Made by a program: the position numbers and the translations under genes
The notes under the pieces: generated by a model
The model's input: the letters and a program-made list of their open reading frames with translations, nothing else
Database searches by the model: none
Told to the model about the DNA's origin: nothing
Assembly: GCA_913778145.1 (NCBI GenBank)
Contig: CAJYVI010000046.1
Coordinates: 21,168-85,167, forward strand
Direction of reading: 5' to 3'
Length of the DNA: 64,000 bases
Source: an uncultured Pseudocitrobacter sp.
GTDB taxonomy: Bacteria > Pseudomonadota > Gammaproteobacteria > Enterobacterales > Enterobacteriaceae
Part shown: positions 1 through 7,003 of the stretch, piece by piece
Position numbering within the stretch: the first letter of the stretch is position 1
Layout: each line of letters begins with the position of its first letter

Positions 1-813
1 TTCAACGGGCGTGTCTGCCGTCATAACCTCAGCATTCACGCCCGCTTTGTTGAACTGAATAGTCAGAAAGTTGGCGTGGGCCACGTTTACACAGAAAGCG
101 ATAGTGGGAAGGTCGCGCCCGTTCTCCAGCCAGTTCTGGACGATATCCCCCACCAGTGTGGAACCACACATGATTTCGCCGATCTGAGCCTCGTTATAAT
201 CACTACCGAATTTTGCTGAATTCGACGTTTTAACGCCTTTCAGATCTGGCTTTGAAGGGGCAAAAAATTCATATTTGCTCAGGTCACCGCGCTGAATCAG
301 TTCGCCGATGGTTGTCGGCTTAATTAAACGGTCATAGTAGTGACCGAGAAACGGCGAAAACGGCGTACCGGACAGGCCGATAACTTTCACGCCTGAAGCA
401 CGGAGACGTTCGATATCCTGCAAGATACGTTTTTTGCGCAGGTGAGCTTCGTCAATAATGAGCAGATCGATATTGTCCGGGAACTCACGACGGATGAGCG
501 TATCAGCGCTGGCAATCTGAATTTTGAGGGATGGGTCATAGTTGGGATGATCCGCCCACACATAGCCGATTTCCTCACCCGGTAGGCCGTATTCAATAAA
601 ACGGGCGGAAGTCTGGTTAATCAGGATCTGGTACGGGGCGCAGAACATAACCCGCATACCACGGCTAACAAAACCGTCAGTGATGAATGCAGCCAGCCCT
701 GTTTTGCCACTGCCCGTCGGAGAGTAGACCAGGAAGGTGTTATCCGTTTTCCAGTGACGGCGCAGCATGTTAAGCGCGCGTTCCTGTGCAAAATTCGGCG
801 TAATGTTTAACAT
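1..813 (-). CDS. Phage DEAD/DEAH-box helicase, partial (C-terminus beyond window)
   Basis: Reading the minus strand from ATG at 813 gives 271 codons that stay open to base 1, so the gene is cut by the window edge. The protein starts MLNITPNFAQERALNMLRRH. It has a Walker A motif PTGSGKT at about residues 32-38, motif Ia-like MFCAPYQIL, the DEAH box (LLIIDEAH) near residue 120 and motif III SGTPF. This is a superfamily 2 ATP-dependent helicase core, as found in the replication modules of enterobacterial phages and satellites. The ribosome site is AAGGGG seven bases before ATG. It is the most distal gene seen in the leftward (Cro-side) transcript, which fits a replication role. The C-terminal helicase domain is only partly visible. 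Confidence 0.85.
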   Translation of the reverse strand, partial: MLNITPNFAQERALNMLRRHWKTDNTFLVYSPTGSGKTGLAAFITDGFVSRGMRVMFCAPYQILINQTSARFIEYGLPGEEIGYVWADHPNYDPSLKIQIASADTLIRREFPDNIDLLIIDEAHLRKKRILQDIERLRASGVKVIGLSGTPFSPFLGHYYDRLIKPTTIGELIQRGDLSKYEFFAPSKPDLKGVKTSNSAKFGSDYNEAQIGEIMCGSTLVGDIVQNWLENGRDLPTIAFCVNVAHANFLTIQFNKAGVNAEVMTADTPVE

Positions 814-1156
814 CGTTTCCCCTTCAAACTCACACACTCTGAAAACCACTATTCCAGGAAGAACCCTTCCCAAAACTCAGCTCAACCCACCATGTACTAT
901 CAAACTGATACGGGCGGATTTTTTAAAAGACTCTTAAGACAGGGATCTACTTAACCTATGGATCTCTTCTGTTGGAAAAGACCCTATTCCCATCCCTCTC
1001 CGATCTCCCCCCTTACCCCCCTCTTACCTCTCCCTTATTCATGTACTAGCTAACAAGTACAATGATTCAAAAAAAAGTAAGTGGTTGATAACCACGCCAC
1101 CAGCACCTGACGCCTTTAAGCCAGGTGCAACCTGGGTACCTTTAAACCCGGAGCGT
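814..1156. other. Non-coding gap with purine-rich tract before the helicase
   Basis: No convincing gene lies in these 343 bases. Between about 981 and 1038 the minus strand is almost purely purine, with two runs of six G separated by TAA and further GGG runs (GGGATGGGAATAGGG). This could form a G-quadruplex in the leader of the helicase transcript, or be a replication-origin element. A run of eight A lies at 1070-1077. Function is not shown by sequence alone. Confidence 0.4.
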
Positions 1157-1450
1157 TCAGGCGCGCGCTTGCGTTCCTGCCAGGGGTGGTTCGGCGGTAT
1201 ACCCCCGCAATGCCCTACCCTGATTTCTTACAAACAGGCGGAGCCTTGTGTTTGCTTCATGTCTTGCCCGGTTCTCCTTACGGTATGAAACGGGCTCAGC
1301 CTCAAAGGCCAGTTGGTACACTTCTGCGTATCGAGCTACGGCGATATACCTTGCCGTCACCGTTAAACTTTCTAACTGCTGCTGAATCCAGGACTCATCA
1401 GCAAAGCAATAAACAACCGGCATATCGATAGCCGTTGGAGTTCGTGACAT
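1157..1450 (-). CDS. Small phage protein of unknown function (97 aa)
   Basis: The start ATG at 1450 (MSRTPTAIDM) lies one base past the cro-like stop codon, so the two genes are almost certainly co-transcribed and translationally coupled. A longer reading starting at 1471 would overlap the cro-like gene and is less likely. The protein is basic, especially in its C-terminal half (RHEANTRLRLFVRNQGRAL). I do not recognise the family and see no membrane segment or signal peptide. Its position second in the leftward operon, ahead of a helicase, suggests an early regulatory or replication-accessory protein, but this is only context. Confidence 0.5.
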   Translation of the reverse strand: MSRTPTAIDMPVVYCFADESWIQQQLESLTVTARYIAVARYAEVYQLAFEAEPVSYRKENRARHEANTRLRLFVRNQGRALRGYTAEPPLAGTQARA

Positions 1451-1451
1451 G

Positions 1452-1661
1452 TCACGCCTTAGCATTGCCATTGGTAAGCGCGGGATGCTTGTAGGGAATA
1501 TCCGCGTCTAAATGACACAAGATCGCCACATCTTCAGGAACGCCGCGCACTTCCCACTTCCCAACCGCCTGACTACTTCTGGCCTTTCCTCTACGTGGGA
1601 ATCGTTTCCCTATTGCGGTATTTGTCTTGAATTTCTGCTTAAGGATTTCAAATAGTGTCAT
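1452..1661 (-). CDS. Cro-like phage repressor (69 aa)
   Basis: A 69-residue basic protein divergent from the CI-type repressor, exactly where a Cro protein is expected. The segment SSQAVGKWEVRGVPEDVA (about residues 29-46) matches the recognition part of YdaS/Cro-like helix-turn-helix proteins, in which a bipartite 'aV..We.rGvP...a' pattern covers the second helix and the turn that follows. It is the first gene of the leftward transcript. Its probable role is to bind the operators at 1662-1765 and favour lytic development. The length matches Cro proteins (60-80 aa). The assignment rests on position and a short motif, so the family could also be described as a YdaS-type antitoxin-like regulator. 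Confidence 0.65.
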   Translation of the reverse strand: MTLFEILKQKFKTNTAIGKRFPRRGKARSSQAVGKWEVRGVPEDVAILCHLDADIPYKHPALTNGNAKA

Positions 1662-1765
1662 TGTTATCTCTCACCACCGAAACTATTGTATCAACTGATG
1701 GTAGCAAATAGAATCCAAAGTATCAAAGCGAAATGTTACTTTAGTTTCTTTAAAGGGGGTGACTC
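1662..1765. promoter_or_regulatory. Divergent cI/cro operator-promoter region
   Basis: The space between the divergent repressor genes carries an inverted repeat AAAGTATCA (1717-1725) and TGTTACTTT (1734-1742), and a weaker copy GTATCA (1688-1693) facing TGATGGTA. The same half-site occurs again downstream of cI at 2512-2570, which supports its being the operator word of this repressor. The cI start at 1766 is preceded by a strong AAAGGGGG ribosome site. Promoter hexamers were not assigned with confidence. Confidence 0.6.
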
Positions 1766-2467
1766 ATGAGTTCGTTAGCAGACAGGTTGATAAGCCGACG
1801 AGAATTGTTAGGGTTTACACAGGAAGCACTTGCCAAAAAAGCTGGTGTCACAAGGGTAGCTATCAGCAAGGCTGAGCTTGGACTAACAAAAAACTTTAAC
1901 AGCAACACTCTTTTTAAGGTTTCATCCGCTCTCGGATGTGAGCCTGAGTGGTTACAGACAGGAAAAGGAACACAGGAAAAACTGCCACAAATCAGGTCAC
2001 AACAGGAACCTATTAGTGATACAGCTTGGGTTAACAATGTAGCTGAGACCGTGCAGCCACAGCATAGATACAGCTACCCGAAATTAAACTGGGTTCAAGC
2101 CGGTCAGTTTGCGCAGTGTGGTGATAACTACAATATGTATGATATTGAAAATTGGATTGATTCTGTAAAATATGCTAGCGAAAGAGGCTTTTGGCTTGAG
2201 GTTAAGGGTGACTCTATGACTTCACACTCTGGGGTAACCTTTCCTGAAGGTATGTCCATACTTATCGACCCAGAAAAAGAACCTTACTCAAACTGCTATG
2301 TTATTGCACAGAAGAGAAGTAGCAGGGATGTGACTTTCAAAAAGTATGTAACTGACATGGGGGCCGGATATCTGAAACCCCTCAATCCACAATACCCGAT
2401 GATTCCCCTGGATGACGAATGCGAAATAATCGGCGTGGTTGTCGATGCCAGATGGGACATATTTTAA
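1766..2467 (+). CDS. CI-type prophage repressor, XRE HTH plus S24 self-cleaving peptidase
   Basis: This 233-residue protein has an N-terminal XRE helix-turn-helix (about residues 5-60, with GFTQEALAKKAGVTRVAIS) and a C-terminal LexA-like S24 domain. Visible catalytic elements are the Ala112-Gly113 cleavage pair (VQAGQF), the nucleophile Ser150 in VKGDSM and the general base Lys192 in VTFKKYV. It should therefore hold lysogeny and be cleaved when RecA is activated by DNA damage. It is divergent from the Cro-like gene and followed by a strong terminator. Operator-like words flank it on both sides, suggesting it controls both the leftward operon and the long rightward series of small genes. All key residues are intact, so the repressor looks functional. 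Confidence 0.93.
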   Translation: MSSLADRLISRRELLGFTQEALAKKAGVTRVAISKAELGLTKNFNSNTLFKVSSALGCEPEWLQTGKGTQEKLPQIRSQQEPISDTAWVNNVAETVQPQHRYSYPKLNWVQAGQFAQCGDNYNMYDIENWIDSVKYASERGFWLEVKGDSMTSHSGVTFPEGMSILIDPEKEPYSNCYVIAQKRSSRDVTFKKYVTDMGAGYLKPLNPQYPMIPLDDECEIIGVVVDARWDIF

Positions 2468-2482
2468 TTATATATCAATTAG

Positions 2483-2508
2483 ATGCCGGTTATGCCGGCA
2501 TTTTTTTT
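2483..2508 (+). terminator. Rho-independent terminator of cI
   Basis: Stem ATGCCGG (2483-2489) pairs with CCGGCAT (2495-2501) across a five-base loop, followed by a run of eight T. It lies 15 bases after the cI stop codon and separates cI from the next rightward transcript. Confidence 0.85.
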
Positions 2509-2590
2509 GACAAGTATCGAAAATAAAGTATCAAAAACACTTGCACCAAAATGATACTTTAGTTACTTTTAATTCACCGCAACCACTCTT
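2509..2590 (+). promoter_or_regulatory. Second operator region and promoter of the rightward early genes
   Basis: Contains AAAGTATCA (2525-2533) and its exact reverse complement TGATACTTT (2552-2560), an AAGTATCG variant at 2512-2519 and GTTACTTTT at 2562-2570. These are the same words seen between cI and the Cro-like gene. The downstream genes start at about 2591, so a repressor-controlled promoter is expected here. Confidence 0.55.
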
Positions 2591-2806
2591 ATGGTGAAAG
2601 TGAAGATGCTTACAGAAACAGAAAAAGTTAATTTCTGCTCAGAGGGTTTGAGCAAACTTGACAGTTTTTTGTCGGTGCTGTCTCAAGCAGTGGGAGATAA
2701 TAACTGTCAGGCTGATGATATTGCAGGGTGCCTTGCGATCGCATGGGACATAGTGAACTCGATGCAACGAACAATTGGCAGCGGTAATAAGGAGCATTCT
2801 GAATGA
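2591..2806 (+). CDS. Small acidic helical phage protein (family member A)
   Basis: Seventy-one residues if read from ATG 2591, or 66 from ATG 2606 (MLTETEK). Neither start has a strong ribosome site, so the start is uncertain. The product is acidic and predicted helical, with a pattern of hydrophobic helix, short DNNCQADD linker and second helix. The following small genes share this layout. It is the first gene after the second operator region, and its end overlaps the next start by four bases (ATGA). No family recognised. It probably acts early after induction or infection, by position only. Confidence 0.5.
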   Translation: MVKVKMLTETEKVNFCSEGLSKLDSFLSVLSQAVGDNNCQADDIAGCLAIAWDIVNSMQRTIGSGNKEHSE

Positions 2807-3009
2807 AATCCAACACAACTAAACATCCCAACCTCCTTAGCGCGATGGAATTTATCAATAATGCATGCGCCCTGATGGTGGTTGTTGAATTGAGTGCGGA
2901 TGAACTTGATGCCGATACAATAAAATATGCATCCAACGGAATTCGTTATCTATCTTCGCGTGCATATGAAGAATTAGAACGCGTAAATAACTTAGAGGCA
3001 ATCAAATGA
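2803..3009 (+). CDS. Small acidic helical phage protein (family member B)
   Basis: Sixty-eight residues, start codon overlapping the previous stop and end overlapping the next start (ATGA both sides), so translation is coupled along the series. The sequence resembles its neighbours in layout: a hydrophobic helix (SAMEFINNACALMVVVEL), a central acidic linker (SADELDADTI) and a second helix with conserved-looking alanines and aromatic residues (YASNGIRYLSSRAYEELERV). No known domain recognised. The resemblance to its neighbours suggests tandem duplication with fast divergence. Confidence 0.5.
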   Translation: MKSNTTKHPNLLSAMEFINNACALMVVVELSADELDADTIKYASNGIRYLSSRAYEELERVNNLEAIK

Positions 3010-3411
3010 AAACTCCTTTAGATATGCTTCATATCATTGTTGCTCAAATTTCCGAAGGGAATACTCTTCTGGAAATGATCTACAAAAATACAGAGGAGAT
3101 GAATGAAGAGACTGATTGTGCTTTGGCTTGTCTCATTCGCTCTTTTGATAAAACTCGCGAGATGATTTATGCATATATTGAAGAGTTAGCGAAAGCCCCC
3201 CCCCCAAGGGACTAACCCTGATATTTCAGATGATGTTTTTTACGCCACTGTTAGTGCTGCGAAACTCAAGGAACTAACTCACGTATATAATGAGGCATAC
3301 TTTTCAGGAAAAGACAGTGATGATGGAGATTGCTTAATGGCATCACTTATTTTCGATAATGCTATCAAAGTGCATGAGTTACTGAAAGATATCGAAACGA
3401 AATTAAGTTAA
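3006..3411 (+). pseudogene. Small helical phage protein, frame split at a run of ten C (members C and D)
   Basis: As read, translation from ATG 3006 stops after 69 residues at 3213-3215, just behind ten consecutive C (3196-3205). Removing one C restores an open frame to the TAA at 3409-3411, giving a protein of about 134 residues. The restored part (DISDDVFYATVSAAKLKE and onward) again has the two-helix layout with an acidic centre, so the full protein looks like a fused pair of the small family. The split could be a true mutation, reversible slippage of the C run (phase variation) or a base-calling error. Confidence 0.5.
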
Positions 3412-3481
3412 ATAAAAAGCAATTTAAAACACAGCTTAATCGCTGGGGATATCCACAACCAAATTTCACACAGGCGAGACG

Positions 3482-3589
3482 ATGACATTAATCAAAGACA
3501 GCAATGCATATAAATCCGCCCTGCTCTATGCATCATTCGGGCAGACCGTTATCGCTAACCTTTATCTGCGCAAAGCGTATGGGAGATAA
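3482..3589 (+). CDS. Very small phage protein (35 aa)
   Basis: ATG at 3482 opens a 35-codon frame (MTLIKDSNAYKSALLYASFG...) that ends in TAA at 3587-3589, two bases before the next gene's ATG. Upstream there is only a weak GGCGAGACG ribosome site. Short basic proteins with an 'ANLYLRKAYGR'-type tail occur in early regions of enterobacterial prophages in my recollection, but I cannot name the family. The tight spacing to the next gene supports it being translated. Confidence 0.4.
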   Translation: MTLIKDSNAYKSALLYASFGQTVIANLYLRKAYGR

Positions 3590-3591
3590 CC

Positions 3592-3786
3592 ATGTTAAGC
3601 AGGGACAGTTCTCTTAAAACAGCAATGAATGCGGCTGAAAGTCTTTATCAACTTATTGAGCTAATTAACGCAAACATCAAAGACATGAGTACCGAGCAAA
3701 TAACTCCACTGACTGCTCTCTGCCTTAGCCTGTCAGTTGAGATTTCTATTTGGATGGATGCGGAGTTTGAACGCCGTGAAGAATAA
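3592..3786 (+). CDS. Small acidic helical phage protein (family member E)
   Basis: Sixty-four residues with the same architecture as the genes at 2591-3411: first helix (TAMNAAESLYQLIELINANI), acidic linker (KDMSTEQIT) and second helix ending in charged residues (MDAEFERREE). A GGGAG ribosome site lies ahead of the ATG. The stop overlaps the likely GTG start of the next gene. Function unknown; it appears to be another copy in the local family. Confidence 0.5.
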   Translation: MLSRDSSLKTAMNAAESLYQLIELINANIKDMSTEQITPLTALCLSLSVEISIWMDAEFERREE

Positions 3787-4147
3787 CACTATTGATATCT
3801 ACCGCCGCCGTATCGCTATTGCAGCGTTACATCGCATGAAGCGTAAAACTGGTGGTTATTGTCTGATTATTAATTTACCAAACGACGAAATCCAGACGAT
3901 AGCCATCAATGAAGATGCAGTTAAGAAGCTGCTTATTAAATTCGAAAAACAGGTCTCATCTGAATTCGGAAAAGAATCTGGTGAGTTTATCAGAAAAACT
4001 TATGCAAACAGTCTCGATATAAACGGGCATACAGAGTATCTGACTGAAACCGGAAAGTTAATTATTGATGAGTTGTTCTCAGAAGTGGAAGCGTACGCAA
4101 AATCTCAATATAAGCGAGGTGCAGTGAAATGGCTCGACAGCAAATGA
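3776..4147 (+). CDS. Phage protein of unknown function (123 aa)
   Basis: The open frame extends back to 3737, but the best start is GTG 3776 (MKNNTIDIYRRRI), preceded by GGAG and overlapping the end of the previous gene by eleven bases. The protein has a basic N-terminus (RRRIAIAALHRMKRK) and a mixed C-terminal half with a run of charged helices (SSEFGKESGEFIRKTYANSL). No recognised domain. The gene overlaps the next ATG at 4129. Confidence 0.5.
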   Translation: MKNNTIDIYRRRIAIAALHRMKRKTGGYCLIINLPNDEIQTIAINEDAVKKLLIKFEKQVSSEFGKESGEFIRKTYANSLDINGHTEYLTETGKLIIDELFSEVEAYAKSQYKRGAVKWLDSK

Positions 4148-4362
4148 TTATGTACAAGGGGCTCGAAATGCCCCCCCCTGTATTAAATATTGACCTGCAT
4201 GTTTCCCCTGAGTTTACAGGTCGAGTGGTTCTTTATATCGAAAAAGGCCATGTCAAATGTGATCGCCGCCTTTTGGACGATGAACATATTTGTGCAATAG
4301 ACACGTTCATTGAATTAGCTCGGGAAGCTGGGCTTCGAATTGAGGAAACTTTAAATGCCTGA
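4129..4362 (+). CDS. Phage protein of unknown function (77 aa), contains a run of eight C
   Basis: ATG 4129 (MARQQMIMYKGLEMPPPVLN) overlaps the preceding gene by 19 bases. A run of eight C at 4171-4178 encodes the PPP stretch. One inserted or lost base there would destroy most of the protein, so expression may vary if the run is unstable. The remainder is a compact, mostly beta-strand-like sequence (GRVVLYIEKGHVKCDRRLL) and a C-terminal helix. No family recognised. Its stop overlaps the next gene by eight bases. Confidence 0.5.
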   Translation: MARQQMIMYKGLEMPPPVLNIDLHVSPEFTGRVVLYIEKGHVKCDRRLLDDEHICAIDTFIELAREAGLRIEETLNA

Positions 4363-4771
4363 TAATCGTACTGCGAGCGCCATTGATATGGCATTGCAGA
4401 AACACCATACGCCAGTGGGCAACTTATTCGTTGCTATACGACACGGACGCATGAAGCGCTGCTTTAGTCGCGACACAGCAATCCGCTACCTGGCGTTCTT
4501 CATGACTACGCACGCCTTCGAAGTATCAGGGTTCCGCTGCCGCCATCCTGATGTAAAGGTCTGCCACCCTGAGCATGGTGAAGTATGGCAACGCGGTGGC
4601 GTCACCAAAGAATATCACCTTGCCCACCAGCGTTGCGTTCGCCGTCTGCGTCGCATCCTCGCCCGTAAGCGCGAAATGGAAAAATGGTGTGAGAAATGGG
4701 ACGCCATGCACGACCGCTACGTGAAAGAGATGAACACGCTGAAATCCAGCAAGCCGGAGGGGATCCAATGA
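4355..4771 (+). CDS. Phage protein of unknown function (138 aa), Cys/His-rich
   Basis: Basic 138-residue protein. Its middle part holds several cysteines and histidines (FRCRHPDVKVCHPEHGE), which could bind a metal, followed by a long Arg/Lys-rich helix (CVRRLRRILARKREMEKW). This composition suggests nucleic-acid binding, but I do not recognise the family. It overlaps both neighbours by a few bases, in the same co-translated series. Confidence 0.55.
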   Translation: MPDNRTASAIDMALQKHHTPVGNLFVAIRHGRMKRCFSRDTAIRYLAFFMTTHAFEVSGFRCRHPDVKVCHPEHGEVWQRGGVTKEYHLAHQRCVRRLRRILARKREMEKWCEKWDAMHDRYVKEMNTLKSSKPEGIQ

Positions 4772-5346
4772 GTAGCAACTACGACATGCCAGAAGCTACG
4801 CCAAACGGTATCAAAATCGGGAACCGTGTAATTGGCTGGTCTGGTGCGGTTAAACAGTTCGATGGTTCGCGCTTTGACTCTCGTCCATCTGGAGGGATGC
4901 GTTGGTTAGCCTGCATTCTGGATGCCGAGACTTCTGGCTGGGTGATTTTGGGCGTCAAGAAGGATCTCATCCTGTGGCGTTGGCTGGTGGCAACAGTTTT
5001 CCTCAACGAGGAGCGGGATAAGAACGGCACTGTTGAAGTGCCTAATGAAGAAGGGAGTGTTGATATTGCGGTGGTCTATTCAGGTAAATGCGGGGACATG
5101 AGTATTTATCCTGGCCCGCTGCGCTTTTCTCTCGCCAACCACGTGGAAAGTATCGCCATTGAGAAATACGGCATTGATGAGGGATCCACGCTGGCTCTGC
5201 GAATGTATCAAGACATGGTTATCGCGGATCCAGAATGCGGTTTCAGAATGTCGGCCTTCGGTCGAAAAGGTCTTGAGATGCTCCACGATGACTACATCGG
5301 AATGATTAACACCAGCGGCACGCCAGACATGCCGGTTATGCACTGA
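4768..5346 (+). CDS. Phage protein of unknown function (192 aa)
   Basis: The start at ATG 4768 (MSSNYDMPEATPNG) has a clear GGAGGGG ribosome site and overlaps the previous stop by four bases. The longer frame from 4696 is unlikely. The protein is 192 residues, Trp-rich (GWSGAVKQF, GMRWLACIL, ILWRWLVATVF), with no signal peptide. I do not recognise a domain. It precedes the antirepressor remnant by eight bases. Confidence 0.55.
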   Translation: MSSNYDMPEATPNGIKIGNRVIGWSGAVKQFDGSRFDSRPSGGMRWLACILDAETSGWVILGVKKDLILWRWLVATVFLNEERDKNGTVEVPNEEGSVDIAVVYSGKCGDMSIYPGPLRFSLANHVESIAIEKYGIDEGSTLALRMYQDMVIADPECGFRMSAFGRKGLEMLHDDYIGMINTSGTPDMPVMH

Positions 5347-5354
5347 GGATAATA

Positions 5355-6113
5355 ATGATGAATAACCAACTGATGACATTCAACTCTGTGGATCTCGGCA
5401 TTTCCCTGAGCGGGATGCTTTACTAGGGCAAACCAGTCTTTGATGCCGTTGAACTGGCTAAATCCCTCGGTTATGCAGATCCACACCAGGCACTTAGAAA
5501 TCACTGTAAGTCATTGATTAGACTTAATTCCGTTGAATCGACGGAATCGGGATTTGGATTCCGCCCTAAAGGCATTCAACTTGCTCCCGAATCCGATGTT
5601 TATCGTCTTATTCTACGCAGCCAGCTTCCTTCCGCTGAGCGAGTTCAGGATTGGGTCTGCGAAGACGTTTTGCCATCGATTCGTGAAACTGGCAGCTATG
5701 GATATCAACGCCAAAAATCTCAGGCAGAGATCATTGCAGAAATGGCGCTTCTGAATGTTGAGCAGGAGCGCCGCCTTAATCACGTTGAAGATAAAGTCGA
5801 GGAAGTCTCTGAGACTATCGAGAACATCAAGCGTGGATCTGTCCCTGCCGGCTGGTCTGGTTATTCTGTTCTGAAAATCAAGTCGGGCATGACGCCACCT
5901 AAATGCAAAACACTGGTTCAGGCGTATGGGGTTCCTACAGACACAATCACCATGTTAACCCCTGACGGACAACCCCGCCCGATGGCTATCGTTCTCGACG
6001 CTGAGTTTATGGCAGCGTTCCGCCAGATGATGTCAGAGGCTGAACCGCGCGGCACCCGCTGGTATCACCCTAAGATGGGCCTGTTCCAGGCAATCGGATG
6101 GGGAGAGAAATAA
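5355..6113 (+). pseudogene. Phage antirepressor (BRO-N type) interrupted by an amber codon
   Basis: Starting at ATG 5355 or 5358, the frame reads MNNQLMTFNSVDLGISLSGM, then LY and TAG at 5424-5426, and continues in the same frame as GKPVFDAVELAKSLGYADPH all the way to the TAA at 6111-6113. The N-terminal part is the BRO-N fold of phage Ant proteins (W/F-x-A-x-D/E-V/L-A-K-x-L-G-Y pattern followed by a DVYRLILRSQLPSAERVQDW segment). The C-terminal part has a distinct domain (GWSGYSVLKIKSG...). Only one base separates TAG from CAG (Gln), so this looks like a single nonsense mutation at codon 23 or 24. In an amber-suppressing host the full protein of about 251 residues could be made. An internal start at 5514 would lack half of BRO-N. 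Confidence 0.75.
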
Positions 6114-6451
6114 TGACTGTCATTACTCAAAATTTTCGTCTGAATGCCCTGGCTAATCAGTACGCCGCTGCGCTCTACAACCACATTTCCGCCACCAGCG
6201 GTAATCACTTCATGATTAATGCCAATGGTCAGCCGATACAGGTCAACATCATCGGCGGAATCAAAGGCGTCAGAGACTTAATTGATGGTTATGCGCTGGA
6301 AGCGCTAAGAGACAACTACCAGCATTGGGAAAACCTCGGAATCCAGTTATTGAGTAAATGCGTTCAGGACGGCGAGCTGACGCCAAGTGGGCACGAAATC
6401 TGGCAAAGCATGGTTAATGACATGGGTAACACGGTGGCGGGCAGAAAATGA
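6113..6451 (+). CDS. Phage protein of unknown function (112 aa)
   Basis: The ATG at 6113 overlaps the antirepressor stop codon by one base (TAATG), giving MTVITQNFRLNALANQYAAAL. The 112 residues look globular, with alternating helices and a central strand segment (GQPIQVNIIGGIKGVRDLI). No family recognised. The last bases overlap the next start (ATGA), so it belongs to the same translated series. Confidence 0.5.
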   Translation: MTVITQNFRLNALANQYAAALYNHISATSGNHFMINANGQPIQVNIIGGIKGVRDLIDGYALEALRDNYQHWENLGIQLLSKCVQDGELTPSGHEIWQSMVNDMGNTVAGRK

Positions 6452-6573
6452 AAACAATGTATGTGCGCTCCCTGTGGGCGCTGTTCTTCTCGGTTCTGAT
6501 TGGTGCTGGCCTGACAGCCGGTGCAATGGGTTTTATTGGCGTGATGCAGATATTAGCGGAGGTATTGCGGTGA
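6448..6573 (+). CDS. Very small membrane protein (41 aa)
   Basis: Starts at ATG 6448, overlapping the previous stop, and ends in TGA 6571-6573, overlapping the next GTG. The sequence (MKTMYVRSLWALFFSVLIG...) contains a single hydrophobic stretch from about residue 9 to 36, preceded by a positively charged end. It is therefore probably a single-pass inner-membrane protein. Four-base overlaps on both sides argue strongly that it is a real gene despite its size. Function unknown. Confidence 0.5.
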   Translation: MKTMYVRSLWALFFSVLIGAGLTAGAMGFIGVMQILAEVLR

Positions 6574-6779
6574 AGGAAATTACAGCCTCAGAAATTGCCG
6601 AGGCATTTCGATTGCTACACCTGCCGCCTGATGCAAACAGCGTCCGCATCGTAACCGGGCACCTGATGATTTGGCTGGGCTACTGGAACCACCAGCAGAA
6701 AAAGCAGATCCGCAAAAAATTGAAAGCCAGCGTTATGGTCCACGTTCTCACTCAAAGCCGGGGGGGGGGTAACACCTGA
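6570..6779 (+). CDS. Small phage protein (69 aa) ending in a run of ten G
   Basis: A GTG start at 6570 overlaps the membrane-protein stop and gives MKEITASEIAEAFRLLHLPP, preceded by GGAGG eight bases earlier. The central part is helical and strongly basic (NHQQKKQIRKKLKAS). The last codons run through ten consecutive G (6760-6769), encoding the terminal RGGGNT, so slippage would change only the C-terminus and the coupling to the next gene. Function unknown. Confidence 0.5.
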   Translation: MKEITASEIAEAFRLLHLPPDANSVRIVTGHLMIWLGYWNHQQKKQIRKKLKASVMVHVLTQSRGGGNT

Positions 6780-7003
6780 TGAAAACAGAATATGAAGATA
6801 AAGGCGCAGTAGCCACACTGACCATCACCAGCACCGTGTTTGAGTTTCGCCGCCATGTGCGCCTCGTTGATACCGTGCTGATGTGTACTCCAGGCGTTAT
6901 TGCAAATTGTCGCGGTTTCTTCCTGATGAAAACTGTTATTTCTGGCCGCTCCAAAGAAATGCTGCGAGCCAACAAAACAGCAATGCGCGAGGTGGCACGA
7001 TGA
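6779..7003 (+). CDS. Phage protein of unknown function (74 aa)
   Basis: ATG 6779 overlaps the previous stop by one base (TGATG) and the end overlaps the next start (ATGA). The protein begins MKTEYEDKGAVATLTITSTV, is likely beta-rich in its first half and has a basic helix at the end (SKEMLRANKTAMREVAR). No domain recognised. Confidence 0.5.
   Translation: MKTEYEDKGAVATLTITSTVFEFRRHVRLVDTVLMCTPGVIANCRGFFLMKTVISGRSKEMLRANKTAMREVAR

Noticed and set aside
5514..5514. Internal start making the antirepressor a complete 199-residue gene
   Set aside because: The BRO-N domain clearly extends upstream through the TAG codon in the same frame, so the short form is probably a remnant.
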